Part shown: piece after piece, positions 1 through 8,743 of the stretch | Layout: each line of letters begins with the position of its first letter | Numbering within the stretch: position 1 is the first letter of the stretch | Source: Hondaea fermentalgiana | Taxonomy: Eukaryota > Sar > Bigyra > Thraustochytrida > Thraustochytriidae | DNA: 64,000 nucleotides | NCBI GenBank assembly: GCA_014084085.1 | Contig: NPFB01000019.1 | Span: 817,655-881,654 of the forward strand | Direction: 5' to 3' | Made by a program: the position numbers and the translations under genes | The notes under the pieces: model-generated | Seen by the model: the letters and a program-made list of their open reading frames with translations, nothing else | What the model was told of the DNA's origin: nothing | The model's database searches: none

Positions 1-89
1 CGCCTGAAAGCGCTTTGCGCAGTGTATATAGTGGACATAAGCCTCTAGTGCCGCGGGCAACGGACTTTCACCTGCGTCTCGCCGTCGCC

Positions 90-974
90 ATGATTGAGGA
101 TACGCCAATCCTTGCCATTCCCGAGGAGCTCCAAGATTCGGACGACGATGATGAGAGTGAAGGTTACTCGTCGCCCCTTGAGAGATGCTCGAGCGACCTT
201 GCCACTCAACTTCTTAAACTCAATGTCCCATCTCCTCCCTCCACAGCGCGGGAACCGGAACATCCAGACACGTCTTCGCACTCACATGAAAGCGGCGAAT
301 TTGCTGATGCGCCTTTTACGACGCGAAGTCTGCGCCCGAGCCCGTCCTTGCAGAGTCTGCAGGAAGCTCCGAAGCTTCGTCGAAAAGCTAGTCTTGAAGA
401 AATGGGAGCGCATGCGACAGGGTTCGTTTATAACGCAGTGCTGAAGCGCGTGCGGAAACTCACGCTCCGCAAGCTCGAGGGCCTCATTGCACTTGCGGAA
501 CAAATCGTTCTGCTCAAGTCAGATACCCACGAAGCTGAGGCCGAGGCCGAGGCCCACGCGGCCGCTCGCGGCGAAACCAATGAGGATACGTCCAAGGCCG
601 TTCTCGAGTTTATTGAAAAGCTAAGCAGCTCACGGAACCGCAGCGTGCCCATTCGATACAATACCTTCAAGCGCTTGGCGATCACGGCATGCCCCACCTG
701 GACGGTGTCAGATATCATGGCCGTGTTTTCAACGCTCGACGTGAGCCGCAGCGGCCAGGTCTCGTCGCATTACCTCATTCGCCAGCTTCCTTTTCGATTT
801 GCGGACCGTCCCGTTGGTGAAATTGAGAGCTTGGCTACTGCCATTTACACGCACACCGCCGCGCAGCACGACGTACAAATGTCACAAAGCGATAGCTTTG
901 TCAGCACTGACTTTGATGGGCCGGACGAGTCGTGCTCTGCCGGTCCTGGAGGATCGATGTGTCTCGTGCAGTGA
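90..974 (+). CDS. Hypothetical protein, acidic N-terminus, degenerate EF-hand-like C-terminus (possibly 5'-partial)
   Basis: The frame is open to the left edge of the window, so the true start may lie outside. I use the first ATG (gtcgccATG), giving 294 residues. Near the N-terminus is an acidic patch (DSDDDDESEG) followed by Ser/Pro-rich sequence. A basic helical stretch (FVYNAVLKRVRKLTLRKLEG) and an Ala/Glu run (EAEAEAEAHAAA) come next. The C-terminal third resembles an EF-hand pair: the segment around FSTLDVSRSGQV looks like a Ca-loop, but position 12 is Tyr instead of Glu, so calcium binding is doubtful. I do not recognise the family. It could be a regulatory subunit-like scaffold, but that is a guess. 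The sequence after the stop at 974 looks like 3' UTR. Confidence 0.7.
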   Translation: MIEDTPILAIPEELQDSDDDDESEGYSSPLERCSSDLATQLLKLNVPSPPSTAREPEHPDTSSHSHESGEFADAPFTTRSLRPSPSLQSLQEAPKLRRKASLEEMGAHATGFVYNAVLKRVRKLTLRKLEGLIALAEQIVLLKSDTHEAEAEAEAHAAARGETNEDTSKAVLEFIEKLSSSRNRSVPIRYNTFKRLAITACPTWTVSDIMAVFSTLDVSRSGQVSSHYLIRQLPFRFADRPVGEIESLATAIYTHTAAQHDVQMSQSDSFVSTDFDGPDESCSAGPGGSMCLVQ

Positions 975-1851
975 TGACCTTACCCTTTCCCATATCCCAA
1001 TTGTTAGAGTCCCTTTGGCGCTCCGGCCAATGTCGCTGCACTGCACGTTCTTATCACAGACTAAGAGTCATAAACGGCAGCTTGTACTGTATGTAATTCT
1101 CGAAGGCTTGCCTGTCAAATTCTCTTTGATGGGCAATCGCATTCAATAGAGCGTCGACCGAGGCATGAACACAGCCGATTATTTCTTCTTCCTTGTGGGG
1201 AAGGCTCACCCCCTCCGCGCTCTTTTGCGTCGAGGGTTCTTCTCTTTAGCCTTCCACGTCACACCAGTCGTGTCGCTCGCTCGCGTCTTTTTCCTTCATC
1301 AACAAACTCGAAAGACTCTTTCACACAAACCAGTGTCGCTTTCTCTCCAAACTCCCATTCGCAGCTTGCACCCAGCAAGCGCCACGTTTGCGTGCGTGTC
1401 CGCATCGAGCGGCGCATTGCAAGGGACTCGTGCAAGTCCAACTTACTTGCGGCACCCAGCTCGATCGTTCGTCCCGACTTTTCTTGGGGGTGCCGCAGCT
1501 CTCCTCGCTCTTCTGCGCCGGGTCCTGTGCACCCTCATCCCATATCAAACACTTTCTATCCGGGTCTTGTATGCAGAGTGGTCGGCGCAAGACGCGCGCG
1601 GTGCCCCCCGCGGCGGCCATGGTTGCGTTGAGTAAAGGCGCGCTCAAGAACATGACAGCGAGCGGCAGAAAGCAATCGCGCGCAGCAAACAGCCGCGTCC
1701 GAGCAGCGGCGCGCGGGCAGCTGGCCGGGAGCGAGAGCGCGGGGAAGGGAGCGAAGGGGAGGAGAAGAGAGGATCACAGACGCACGGCGCGTCGAGATCC
1801 GCGCTCGAGGTTCTCCGGGAAGAGGGGGTTTCTGCTGCGCGAAGAAAGAAG
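975..1851. other. Intergenic: 3' UTR and S1P lyase promoter
   Basis: About 880 bases between the first gene and the lyase. Several short open frames overlap here on both strands, but none starts in a good context or resembles a known family. The last ~250 bases are purine-rich (ggagaagagagg) and GC-rich, as expected of a 5' leader in this genome. No RNA gene was seen. Confidence 0.5.
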
Positions 1852-3564
1852 ATGGGGCAAGTCTTCGCGGCGCTGACGCGCGAGCGCAGGCTGCCGCTGC
1901 TGGCGCTCGCGATCGCGATGCTGCGCGTGCAAAAGACGGGAAAACATGAGAGCCTGCTGGAAAAGTTTGGCGAGATCTTTGCCAACGGTTCGTACAGCGT
2001 CCGCGTACTCGGCGATGTCGTCGGTGTCTACGCCATCGTGAGCTTCGTGCGGCAGCTCATTGTGCTGCAGCGCACCATGCGAAGCATGACCTTGAAGCAA
2101 GCCAAGGATGCCATCGGAAACGACGTCGCAGACATGCTCAAGAGCGTTCCCGTGGTCAAGGACAAGATCAAGAGCGAATTCGAAAAGGTGGAAAAGGATC
2201 TCGAATTGTCTCTCAAGGACCCGGCCCGAGAGCGCATCATTACTCTCCCTGAGCAAGGAATTCCCAAGGAAGAAATTCTTGGTAAGATGCGCAAGCTTTA
2301 CGGAAAGGAAAAGAGCAAGTGGCACGATGGTTGGGTGAGCGGGGCCGTGTACCATGGCGGTGACGAGCACATTGAAATGCAGAGCGAGGTCTTTGGCCTC
2401 TTTAACATCACCAACCCTCTCCATCCGGACATTTGGCCTAGTGTCATGCAGTTCGAGGCAGAGATTGTCTCCATGACCGCCAACCTCCTCAACGGCGGCA
2501 CAGACACCGTCACTGGAACGATGACGTCGGGCGGCACCGAGTCAATCATCATGGCCGCCAAGACGCACCGTGAATGGGCGCGCAAGGAACGCGGAATTAC
2601 GAGGCCCGAGATTGTCGCCTGCGACACGGCGCACGCTGCCATCGACAAAGCATGCGAGATGCTCGGCATCAAGCTCGTTCACGTCCCGATGGATGAAACG
2701 ACTTGTGCAGCTGACCCCAAGGTGCTCGAGTCGTACGTGACTCCCGACACCATCATGATCTACTCGTCGGCTCCTCAGTACCCCCATGGCGTCATTGACC
2801 CCATTGCCAAACTCTCCGAGATTGCTGTCCGGAATGGCTGCGGTCTGCACGTCGACTGCTGCCTCGGTGGCTTCGTCCTTCCTTTTGCCAAAAAGCTCGG
2901 CTATGATATTCCCGACTTTGATTTTGGCCTCCCCGGCGTCACCTCGATGAGCTGCGATACGCACAAATACGGCTATGCGGCCAAGGGAACGAGTGTCGTG
3001 CTCTACCGCAGCGCGCATCTGCGCAACTATCAGTACTTTAGCTATCCTTCCTGGCTCGGCGGCGTGTACGTCACACCCAGTACGGCAGGCAGCCGCCCCG
3101 GCGCGCTCTCCGCGTGCACGTGGGCGTCCATGGTAGCCATGGGTGAAAAGGGATTTCTCGAAGCGACGCAGAAAATTATGGACGCTGCCGCCAAGATCCG
3201 CAAGGCTGTCGAGGAGACTCCCGGCGTCCACGTTGTCGGCAAGGCGCAAGCCATGATTGTGGCCTTTGCATCCAAAGACTTTTCGGTTTACATGCTCGTC
3301 GACAAGCTTGAGCACCGCGGCTGGTCGCTCAACTCGCTTCAGCGCCCCGCGGCCGCGCACATTTGCGTCACCTTGCCCGTGGTTGCCAACGCCGACCAGT
3401 TCATCAAGGACCTTCGCGAGAGTGCCGCCGAGTGTCTTCGTGATCCGAACCCGCCCAACAAGGACGAGGGTCAAGGCCGACTCTACGGCGCCGCATCTGC
3501 GCTCCCGTCGGGCCCCATCAAAGATGTTCTCAACACATACACGAACGTCGTCCTCAAGGTTTAG
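1852..3564 (+). CDS. SGPL1: Sphingosine-1-phosphate lyase
   Basis: Cleaves long-chain-base phosphates such as sphingosine-1-phosphate into a fatty aldehyde and phosphoethanolamine, the exit step of sphingolipid catabolism, normally in the ER membrane using PLP. The 570-residue length matches the family (human protein about 568). Seen in the sequence: an N-terminal hydrophobic segment (~50-75, VVGVYAIVSFVRQLIVLQ) as ER anchor; the SGGTESI motif; the HVDCCLGGF segment; and the PLP-lysine motif CDTHKYGYAAKG, with the Schiff-base lysine at about residue 372. The N-terminal MGQVFA weakly fits an N-myristoylation pattern, but the membrane anchor makes that unlikely to matter. Single exon. An AATAAA lies ~48 bases after the stop. 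The next gene is convergent. Confidence 0.97.
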   Translation: MGQVFAALTRERRLPLLALAIAMLRVQKTGKHESLLEKFGEIFANGSYSVRVLGDVVGVYAIVSFVRQLIVLQRTMRSMTLKQAKDAIGNDVADMLKSVPVVKDKIKSEFEKVEKDLELSLKDPARERIITLPEQGIPKEEILGKMRKLYGKEKSKWHDGWVSGAVYHGGDEHIEMQSEVFGLFNITNPLHPDIWPSVMQFEAEIVSMTANLLNGGTDTVTGTMTSGGTESIIMAAKTHREWARKERGITRPEIVACDTAHAAIDKACEMLGIKLVHVPMDETTCAADPKVLESYVTPDTIMIYSSAPQYPHGVIDPIAKLSEIAVRNGCGLHVDCCLGGFVLPFAKKLGYDIPDFDFGLPGVTSMSCDTHKYGYAAKGTSVVLYRSAHLRNYQYFSYPSWLGGVYVTPSTAGSRPGALSACTWASMVAMGEKGFLEATQKIMDAAAKIRKAVEETPGVHVVGKAQAMIVAFASKDFSVYMLVDKLEHRGWSLNSLQRPAAAHICVTLPVVANADQFIKDLRESAAECLRDPNPPNKDEGQGRLYGAASALPSGPIKDVLNTYTNVVLKV

Positions 3565-3611
3565 ATCGATTCTCTTTCCTCTTTCCTTCACTGCGTCCTC
3601 GTGCAGTTCTA

Positions 3612-3617
3612 AATAAA
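3612..3617 (+). terminator. Probable poly(A) signal of S1P lyase
   Basis: AATAAA about 48 bases downstream of the lyase stop codon in the 256-base convergent spacer. Confidence 0.5.
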
Positions 3618-3754
3618 TGTAGTATGTTCTAAAGTACCCAACGTCTGGAGTGCGTGAGTATAGGTCGATCGAACGATGCAGATAAAGACGCATGTGCAAG
3701 ACTGTCGTTCATGAACAAGAAATAGAAGGCCAAGAGGGAAATGCACTCGAACGA

Positions 3755-3792
3755 TTGACTTTGTTGACTTTATTGACTTTATTTTGACTTTC
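3755..3792. repeat. Cluster of four TTGAC(TTT) repeats
   Basis: TTGAC starts at 3755, 3764, 3773 and 3784, each followed by T-rich sequence. The spacing is 9, 9 and 11 bases. It sits between the convergent stops of the lyase and the orphan gene. Read on the minus strand it supplies two AATAAA hexamers (from TTTATT at about 3768 and 3778) that could serve 3' processing of the minus-strand gene. Confidence 0.6.
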
Positions 3793-3820
3793 TTGAGCCC
3801 TTCCATGTGTGGGCTCGCTT

Positions 3821-5155
3821 TTAGGAGCAATACTTGACGCTACTTGATGTCGGGCCAGTTTTGCGCCGCTTTTTGGCTGAGCCGGAGTGTTGCGGAACAC
3901 CTTCATTCTCCTCGGGTCCGGCTTCGCGCAGTCTCTTATGGTAATTGCTGACGATAGCATGCATAGTGCTGAAAACGGCGGGGCCATATTTAGATAATGT
4001 TCTTGCGACGATAGTTTGATTCCTGGATCGAATACGTGCATACTGCTTTCCTTTGCTGCTTGTTCTTGAAACACAAATATTTTTGTCATACGGGCAATTC
4101 TGCACCTTTCGAAGGAATTTCAGATGAAGTTCCGGGAGCTTCGTGCTGCAGACCTGAGCGACAATGCTGGAGACGTGGCTGTCCGTTTCTCTCATCTCAC
4201 CACGAGGTCTCGTCTTCTCGAAAATTACGTTATCGCGAGACAAGAAATACGATTCTCCGATGCGAGTTCCCTTCTCGTCATAAACATTGAGGGTATCGAA
4301 ACGCGCTGCGGAGAGAAGTTCTGGGGTCAGAGGTGACTTTCCCGGTTCGGAGTTGAGTTTCAACGTTCCCTTCTTTCTGTCGAACTCAACCTGAACGACT
4401 TCTGCTTCCGAGAAACGGGCAGCAGTGATCACCTGACAACCCTTTTGTTCAGAGGATGTAATACAGGTGACAAGTTTTCCGTATGAGGACTCTCTTTCTG
4501 AAACCTCCTCGGGCGTCTCGGGTTCTGCGCTGTCATCATCACTCCGATGACCCTCGGGGGTGACAACAACAACTTCAGGCGGAATAGGTGTCGCAGGCGT
4601 TTGACCGTCCTGCTCACAAAGCATCGGTAGGAGATATGAAGGCAGGACCACACTGGCAGAAAGAGTGCGATGAAATATGGCTCGATATGCCGACACTTTT
4701 TCCTTCTTGCTGGCATCCTCAGTAGCTCCATCGTCTGTCCCAGAGCTAACATCCGAGATATTTCCATTCTGAGAAGACTGCGTTTGTCTCTCTAAAATTT
4801 CTAACTTCTCCTTCACCACTTGAAATGAGTTCCATGCCTTGTCCAAGAGCTTCTTATGATGCTCGTCTACGCGAGGCCGTTTGTCGGGATGTATGTTCAG
4901 AAGAAGCTGTTTTGCTATACGTGACCCTCCAGAATCACCAAGCTTTTTCATCCACTGCGTAAATTTCGTAAGCATGGCGGGATCTTCCCTCTTATGCATC
5001 TCAATCACTCTTTTAAAGATCTTGGGAAGCAAAGTGCTGATCGAGAGGAGACCTTCGAAGAACGAAAGAAAAGCATCATCGTTTCCTCGCTCCACATTCT
5101 CTTCTTCGTCATCGCTGAGAGCCCGGGGGACATACGTTGCGCTATCTGCCTTCAT
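3821..5155 (-). CDS. Orphan protein with J-domain-like HPD segment
   Basis: 444 residues, single frame, starting at ATG in context accaacATGA. An acidic N-terminus (LSDDEEENVERG) precedes helical sequence. Residues ~80-115 resemble helices II-III of a J domain: RIAKQLLLNIHPDKRP followed by HHKKLLDKAWNSFQVVKEKLE, with the HPD triad at residues 89-91. This suggests auxilin-type Hsp70 co-chaperone ancestry, but helix I is not obvious. The middle is acidic and Ser/Thr-rich. The C-terminus ends in a basic nuclear-localisation-like stretch (SAKKRRKTG). Overall composition is less GC-rich than the flanking housekeeping genes. It is transcribed away from the tandem array on its 5' side. I do not recognise the full-length family. 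Confidence 0.75.
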   Translation of the reverse strand: MKADSATYVPRALSDDEEENVERGNDDAFLSFFEGLLSISTLLPKIFKRVIEMHKREDPAMLTKFTQWMKKLGDSGGSRIAKQLLLNIHPDKRPRVDEHHKKLLDKAWNSFQVVKEKLEILERQTQSSQNGNISDVSSGTDDGATEDASKKEKVSAYRAIFHRTLSASVVLPSYLLPMLCEQDGQTPATPIPPEVVVVTPEGHRSDDDSAEPETPEEVSERESSYGKLVTCITSSEQKGCQVITAARFSEAEVVQVEFDRKKGTLKLNSEPGKSPLTPELLSAARFDTLNVYDEKGTRIGESYFLSRDNVIFEKTRPRGEMRETDSHVSSIVAQVCSTKLPELHLKFLRKVQNCPYDKNICVSRTSSKGKQYARIRSRNQTIVARTLSKYGPAVFSTMHAIVSNYHKRLREAGPEENEGVPQHSGSAKKRRKTGPTSSSVKYCS

Positions 5156-6747
5156 GTTGGTGAGGATAGTCTCGAGCTTGCTTCAAACAAGGATTATGGA
5201 TTTGTTGAGCATGAGCTAAAATTTAGGCATCGCTACAGAATTCAATGCAGCTCATTTGGCTCCTATGTTGCTCGGAAGTATTCTACCCGTGGAGCCTAGT
5301 CACCAGCATCCTTGGAAGAGGAGAGTCGCGAGAGAGCTCGTGCGCGAGGACATCACAAGGGGCCGACTCTGAAGCGTGAACGTTGCGTGATTCTCCGGAT
5401 CGCTTTCTGAGTCGAATGTATTGGCAGTGAGCTTCGGCGAGGACGACCGCTCGACCCGAAAAGATCCTACTCAGCGGTGGCGGAGTGGGTTGGAGGGCAA
5501 GGTCAGATGGCCGCATCATTCTGGACATAGACTCTCCTCAGAGAACCTGTAGCCGACCCAGTGTGGCAATCACGAAATATGGCTAGCAAAACGGTAAGCT
5601 TAGCCTACTTGCACCCGCGATAGTGCTTGACAGTCTTCTCGAAGCTCAATGTCGCGCGTGATGCTCCTCTGACGGAGTCAGTGCAGCAGCTTTCTTCCAA
5701 GTGGTGAGGCGCGAGAGACCCGTGCGTGAGGACGTCTCAAGAGGCCAGCCCCAACGCGCGAAGGTGACGTGATTATCGAGATCACTTTCTCAGTCTAACA
5801 TATCGGCAGTGCGCTCCTGCGAGATCGACCGCTCGACCCGAAAGATCTTCCTCAGCGGTGGCGCGGGGGGGGGAGGGGGGAGGGGGAGGGAGGTTAGAGG
5901 GCAAAGTCAGATCGGCTGCATCATCTTGGACGTAAACTCTCCTCAGAGATTCTGTAGCCGGTCCAGTCCGGCAGTCAAGAAATATGGCTAGCAAAACAGT
6001 AGGCTTAGACTACTTGCGTGATGCTCAACAGCAACTTTCTCGAAGCTCGATGTCGCGCGCAATGCTCCTCTTTTGAAGCCGGCGCAGCGGCTATCTTCCA
6101 AGAGGTGAGCCGCGAGAGAGCTTGTGCGGGAGGACGTCTCAAGAGACCGGCCCTGGGGCATGAAGGTTGCGTGATTCTCCGGGTCGCTATCTGAGCCAAA
6201 TATATTGGCAGTGAGCTTCGGCCAGGACGACGCTCGACCCGGAAAGATCCTCTCCAGCGGAAGGAGCGGAGGGTAAAGGCAGATCAGCTGCATCATCCCG
6301 GACGCGACCGCCCCTCAAAGATCCCGTAGCCAGTCCAGTCCGGCAATCACCAAATATGGCTAGCAAAACGGTAAGCTTAGCCTACTTGCACCCGCGATAG
6401 TGCTCGACACTCTTCTCGAAGCTTAATGTCGCGCGTGATGCTCCTCTTTTGAAGCCGGCGCAGCGGCTATCTTCCAAGAGGTGAGCCGCGAGAGAGCTTG
6501 TGCGGGAGGACGTCTCAAGAGACCGGCCCTGGGGCATGAAGGTTGCGTGATTCTCCGGATCGCTATCTGAGCCAAATATATTGGCAGTGAGCTTCGGCCA
6601 GGACGACCGCTCGACCCGGAAAGATCCTCTCCAGCGGAAGGAGCGGAGGGTAAAGGCAGATCGGCTGCATCATCCCGGACGCGAACGCCCCTCAAAGATC
6701 CCGTAGCCAGTCCAGTCCGGCAATCAAGACAAGTGAGTAGCAAGACG

Positions 6748-6762
6748 GTAGGCTTAGCCTAC
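6748..6762. promoter_or_regulatory. Palindromic element in the tandem array (one of five)
   Basis: GTAGGC-TTA-GCCTAC, a 6+3+6 inverted repeat. It recurs perfectly at 7128-7142 and with one or two changes at 5594-5608, 5999-6013 and 6371-6385. The conservation across otherwise drifting copies suggests a protein-binding site, but this is inference. Confidence 0.45.
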
Positions 6763-7153
6763 TTGCGTCCGCGATAGTGCTCAACAGCACTATTCTCGAA
6801 GCTCGATGTCGCGCACAATGCTCCTCTTTTGAAGCCGGCGCAGCGGCTATCTTCCAAGAGGTGAGCCGCGAGAGAGCTTGTGCGGGAGGACGACTCAAGA
6901 GACTGGCCCTGGGGCGTGAAGGTTGCGTGATTCTTCGGGTCGCTATCTGAGCCGAATATATCGGCAGGAAGCTTCGGCGAGGACGACCGCTCGACCCGGA
7001 AAGATCCTCTCCAGCGGAAGGAGCGGAGGGCAAAGGCAGACCGGCTGCATCATCCCGGACGCGAACGCCCCTCAAAGATCCCGTAGCCAGTCCAGTCCGG
7101 CAATCAAGACAAGTGAATAGCAAGACGGTAGGCTTAGCCTACTTGCGTCCGCG

Positions 7154-7173
7154 ATAGTGCTCAACAGCACTAT
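7154..7173. other. Hairpin-capable inverted repeat in the last array units
   Basis: ATAGTGCT-CAAC-AGCACTAT: a perfect 8-base stem with a 4-base loop. An identical copy lies at 6774-6793. In the earlier units the second arm is degenerate (gacagtctt, gacactctt), so the hairpin exists only in the two youngest-looking junctions. Confidence 0.6.
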
Positions 7174-7641
7174 TCTCGAAGCTCGATGTCGTGCTCCTCT
7201 TCTGAAGTCGGCGCAGCAGCTTCCTACCCAGAGGTGAGACGCGAGAGAGCTTGTGCGGAGAACGTCTCAAGAGACCGACACTGGGCGCGAAGATTGCGTG
7301 ATTCTCCGGACCGCTTTCTGAGTCTAAAATATCAGTGAGCTTCTGCGAGGTTGAAAGCCCAATCCGAAAATATGATCCGCAGTGGAGGGAGAGGAGGGCA
7401 AAGGCAGATCGGCCGCATCATCCTGGACGTAATTGTTGCCTTCAGATCACATAGACTTCCCGGCGCGTTTTCAGTTATGAATCTTATTTCAACACTCTCA
7501 AAGTTTGTCGATCCGCGCCCCTTCCCCTCTGCCCGTGGAGGGTATTTATTGATCGAGGCAGCAGCAAACCCAAAACTTGATCGACAAAGTTTGACCTTTT
7601 GAAGGCATTTGATTTTGGTTCACGCTCGGCCAGGCTTCACC

Positions 7642-8625
7642 ATGCCTTCTCACGAAGACCACTCCGTAGACCCTCAAGATCTTATCCAAGCTGGACTTGA
7701 TAAAAGCACCAAGATCGTGGTGAAAAAAGTGAAAGAACTTGAACAAGAAGCGTCGGCGACGTTGAACAAGGTGGAAACGGATGTCGATTCGATACAACGC
7801 AAGGCGGGCGTTCTCATTCAGAAGGTCACGGAAAAAGCACCTGATGATCCAGAGCTAAGCAAGCGGAAGGATGCTACTGACGAGGACGATAATTTTTACT
7901 CGTTGTACAGGCGATTTGAACGCAAGTTCAGCGCAGAACTTATGGCGTTTTATAATGACAGCACTACGAAGCTCATCAACAATGGAACCTGCCCACCATT
8001 GCACACCTCGGATGCGCCGTATCGCATTCATGTCTATGCAGGGGTAGTTTGCCCAATCTCGATCGGCTTTCTCATCATGCTTGGTTCGATCCCGGAGACC
8101 AAGCTCACCTTTCCGCGACTCGAGAAGGTGTACACAATTGCTCTCAGTGCAGCTGCAGAATACAGGGCGAGGAAATCTGTTCTTACACGCGAAAATACAA
8201 ACCTTAGTCAGATGAGGCAAAAACGCAATGGTGAATGGACTTATACATGGTTCACCAATAAAATTAGGAAGGAGGGTCTTTCCGAGAATGTGAGAAAACT
8301 ATATCGAGTCTGCCGAGACATTGTGCTCGCATTCATCTCCAAACAACAACAAGACCAGCACACAAAGGAGAAAACCAAAGCCGCAAAGGAAATGGAAGAA
8401 ATGCTGAAGTCTGTCGTGCCGCGAGTCAAGAAGGGTCTTCACGCAGTAGGGGGCCAGGTTAGTGAGATGGAACACCTTGGTTGTGTGCACATGATGACAA
8501 GCCACATTTCGTCCAAATCAGGCAGAAAAAGGGCCGTGAAGTTCTTGACGGAAATGATGGACGAAGATGAGCATTTGGAGCATAACAGCAAGAAGCCGCG
8601 TTCGCCCAGTACGAATCCGCCTTAA
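7642..8625 (+). CDS. Orphan coiled-coil protein
   Basis: 327 residues from the ATG in CACCATGCC, the strongest Kozak-like context nearby. The frame extends 33 bases upstream without a better start. The N-terminal ~90 residues are helical and charged (TKIVVKKVKELEQEASATLNK). A central hydrophobic stretch (YAGVVCPISIGFLIMLGSI) could be buried or a single membrane segment. The C-terminal third is lysine-rich coiled coil (KEKTKAAKEMEEMLKSV) ending in a basic tail (SKKPRSPS). No known domain recognised. Composition is less GC-rich than its neighbours and similar to the orphan gene on the other side of the array, with which it is divergently arranged. Its stop lies only 118 bases before the chosen TPC start. 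Confidence 0.75.
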   Translation: MPSHEDHSVDPQDLIQAGLDKSTKIVVKKVKELEQEASATLNKVETDVDSIQRKAGVLIQKVTEKAPDDPELSKRKDATDEDDNFYSLYRRFERKFSAELMAFYNDSTTKLINNGTCPPLHTSDAPYRIHVYAGVVCPISIGFLIMLGSIPETKLTFPRLEKVYTIALSAAAEYRARKSVLTRENTNLSQMRQKRNGEWTYTWFTNKIRKEGLSENVRKLYRVCRDIVLAFISKQQQDQHTKEKTKAAKEMEEMLKSVVPRVKKGLHAVGGQVSEMEHLGCVHMMTSHISSKSGRKRAVKFLTEMMDEDEHLEHNSKKPRSPSTNPP

Positions 8626-8743
8626 TTTACAAGCCATGCAACGACCGCAAGAAAGGAAAGACAAACTTCAGACAATCGAGACAAATAATGAATTTTTATC
8701 AAAGCAGAATCGAGCAGAATCGTTTCATCGTTTACGGAGGGAG

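Larger units (their letters stand above)
5311..7432. repeat. Tandem array of ~380 bp imperfect repeats (about 5.6 copies)
   Basis: A shared landmark (cgcgagag followed by a gtgcg-ggacg stretch) recurs at about 5326, 5710, 6111, 6487, 6867 and 7240, a period of 373-401 bp. Each unit also carries a conserved TGCGTGATTCT..CGG block, a GACCGCTCGACCCG block, a CAGATCGGCTGCATCAT block, a short palindrome (GTAGGCTTAGCCTAC) and a TAGTGCT segment. The third to fifth copies are nearly identical, while the outer copies are more diverged, one carrying an extra G-rich tract at 5867-5892. The array fills the gap between two divergently transcribed orphan genes. Minus-strand open frames inside it (for example 6692-7123) recur from copy to copy but lack good start contexts or domain features. 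I treat them as by-products of the repeat. Confidence 0.9.

Noticed and set aside
1165..1635. 156-codon plus frame upstream of S1P lyase
   Set aside because: No domain, weak start context, overlaps other random frames; better explained as spacer and leader.
2542..3699. 385-codon minus-strand frame across S1P lyase
   Set aside because: Antisense to a clear enzyme; composition is the mirror of the lyase codons and no domain is visible.
5311..7432. CRISPR array interpretation of the tandem repeats
   Set aside because: The units are ~380 bp with no short repeat/unique spacer alternation, and the genome is eukaryotic.
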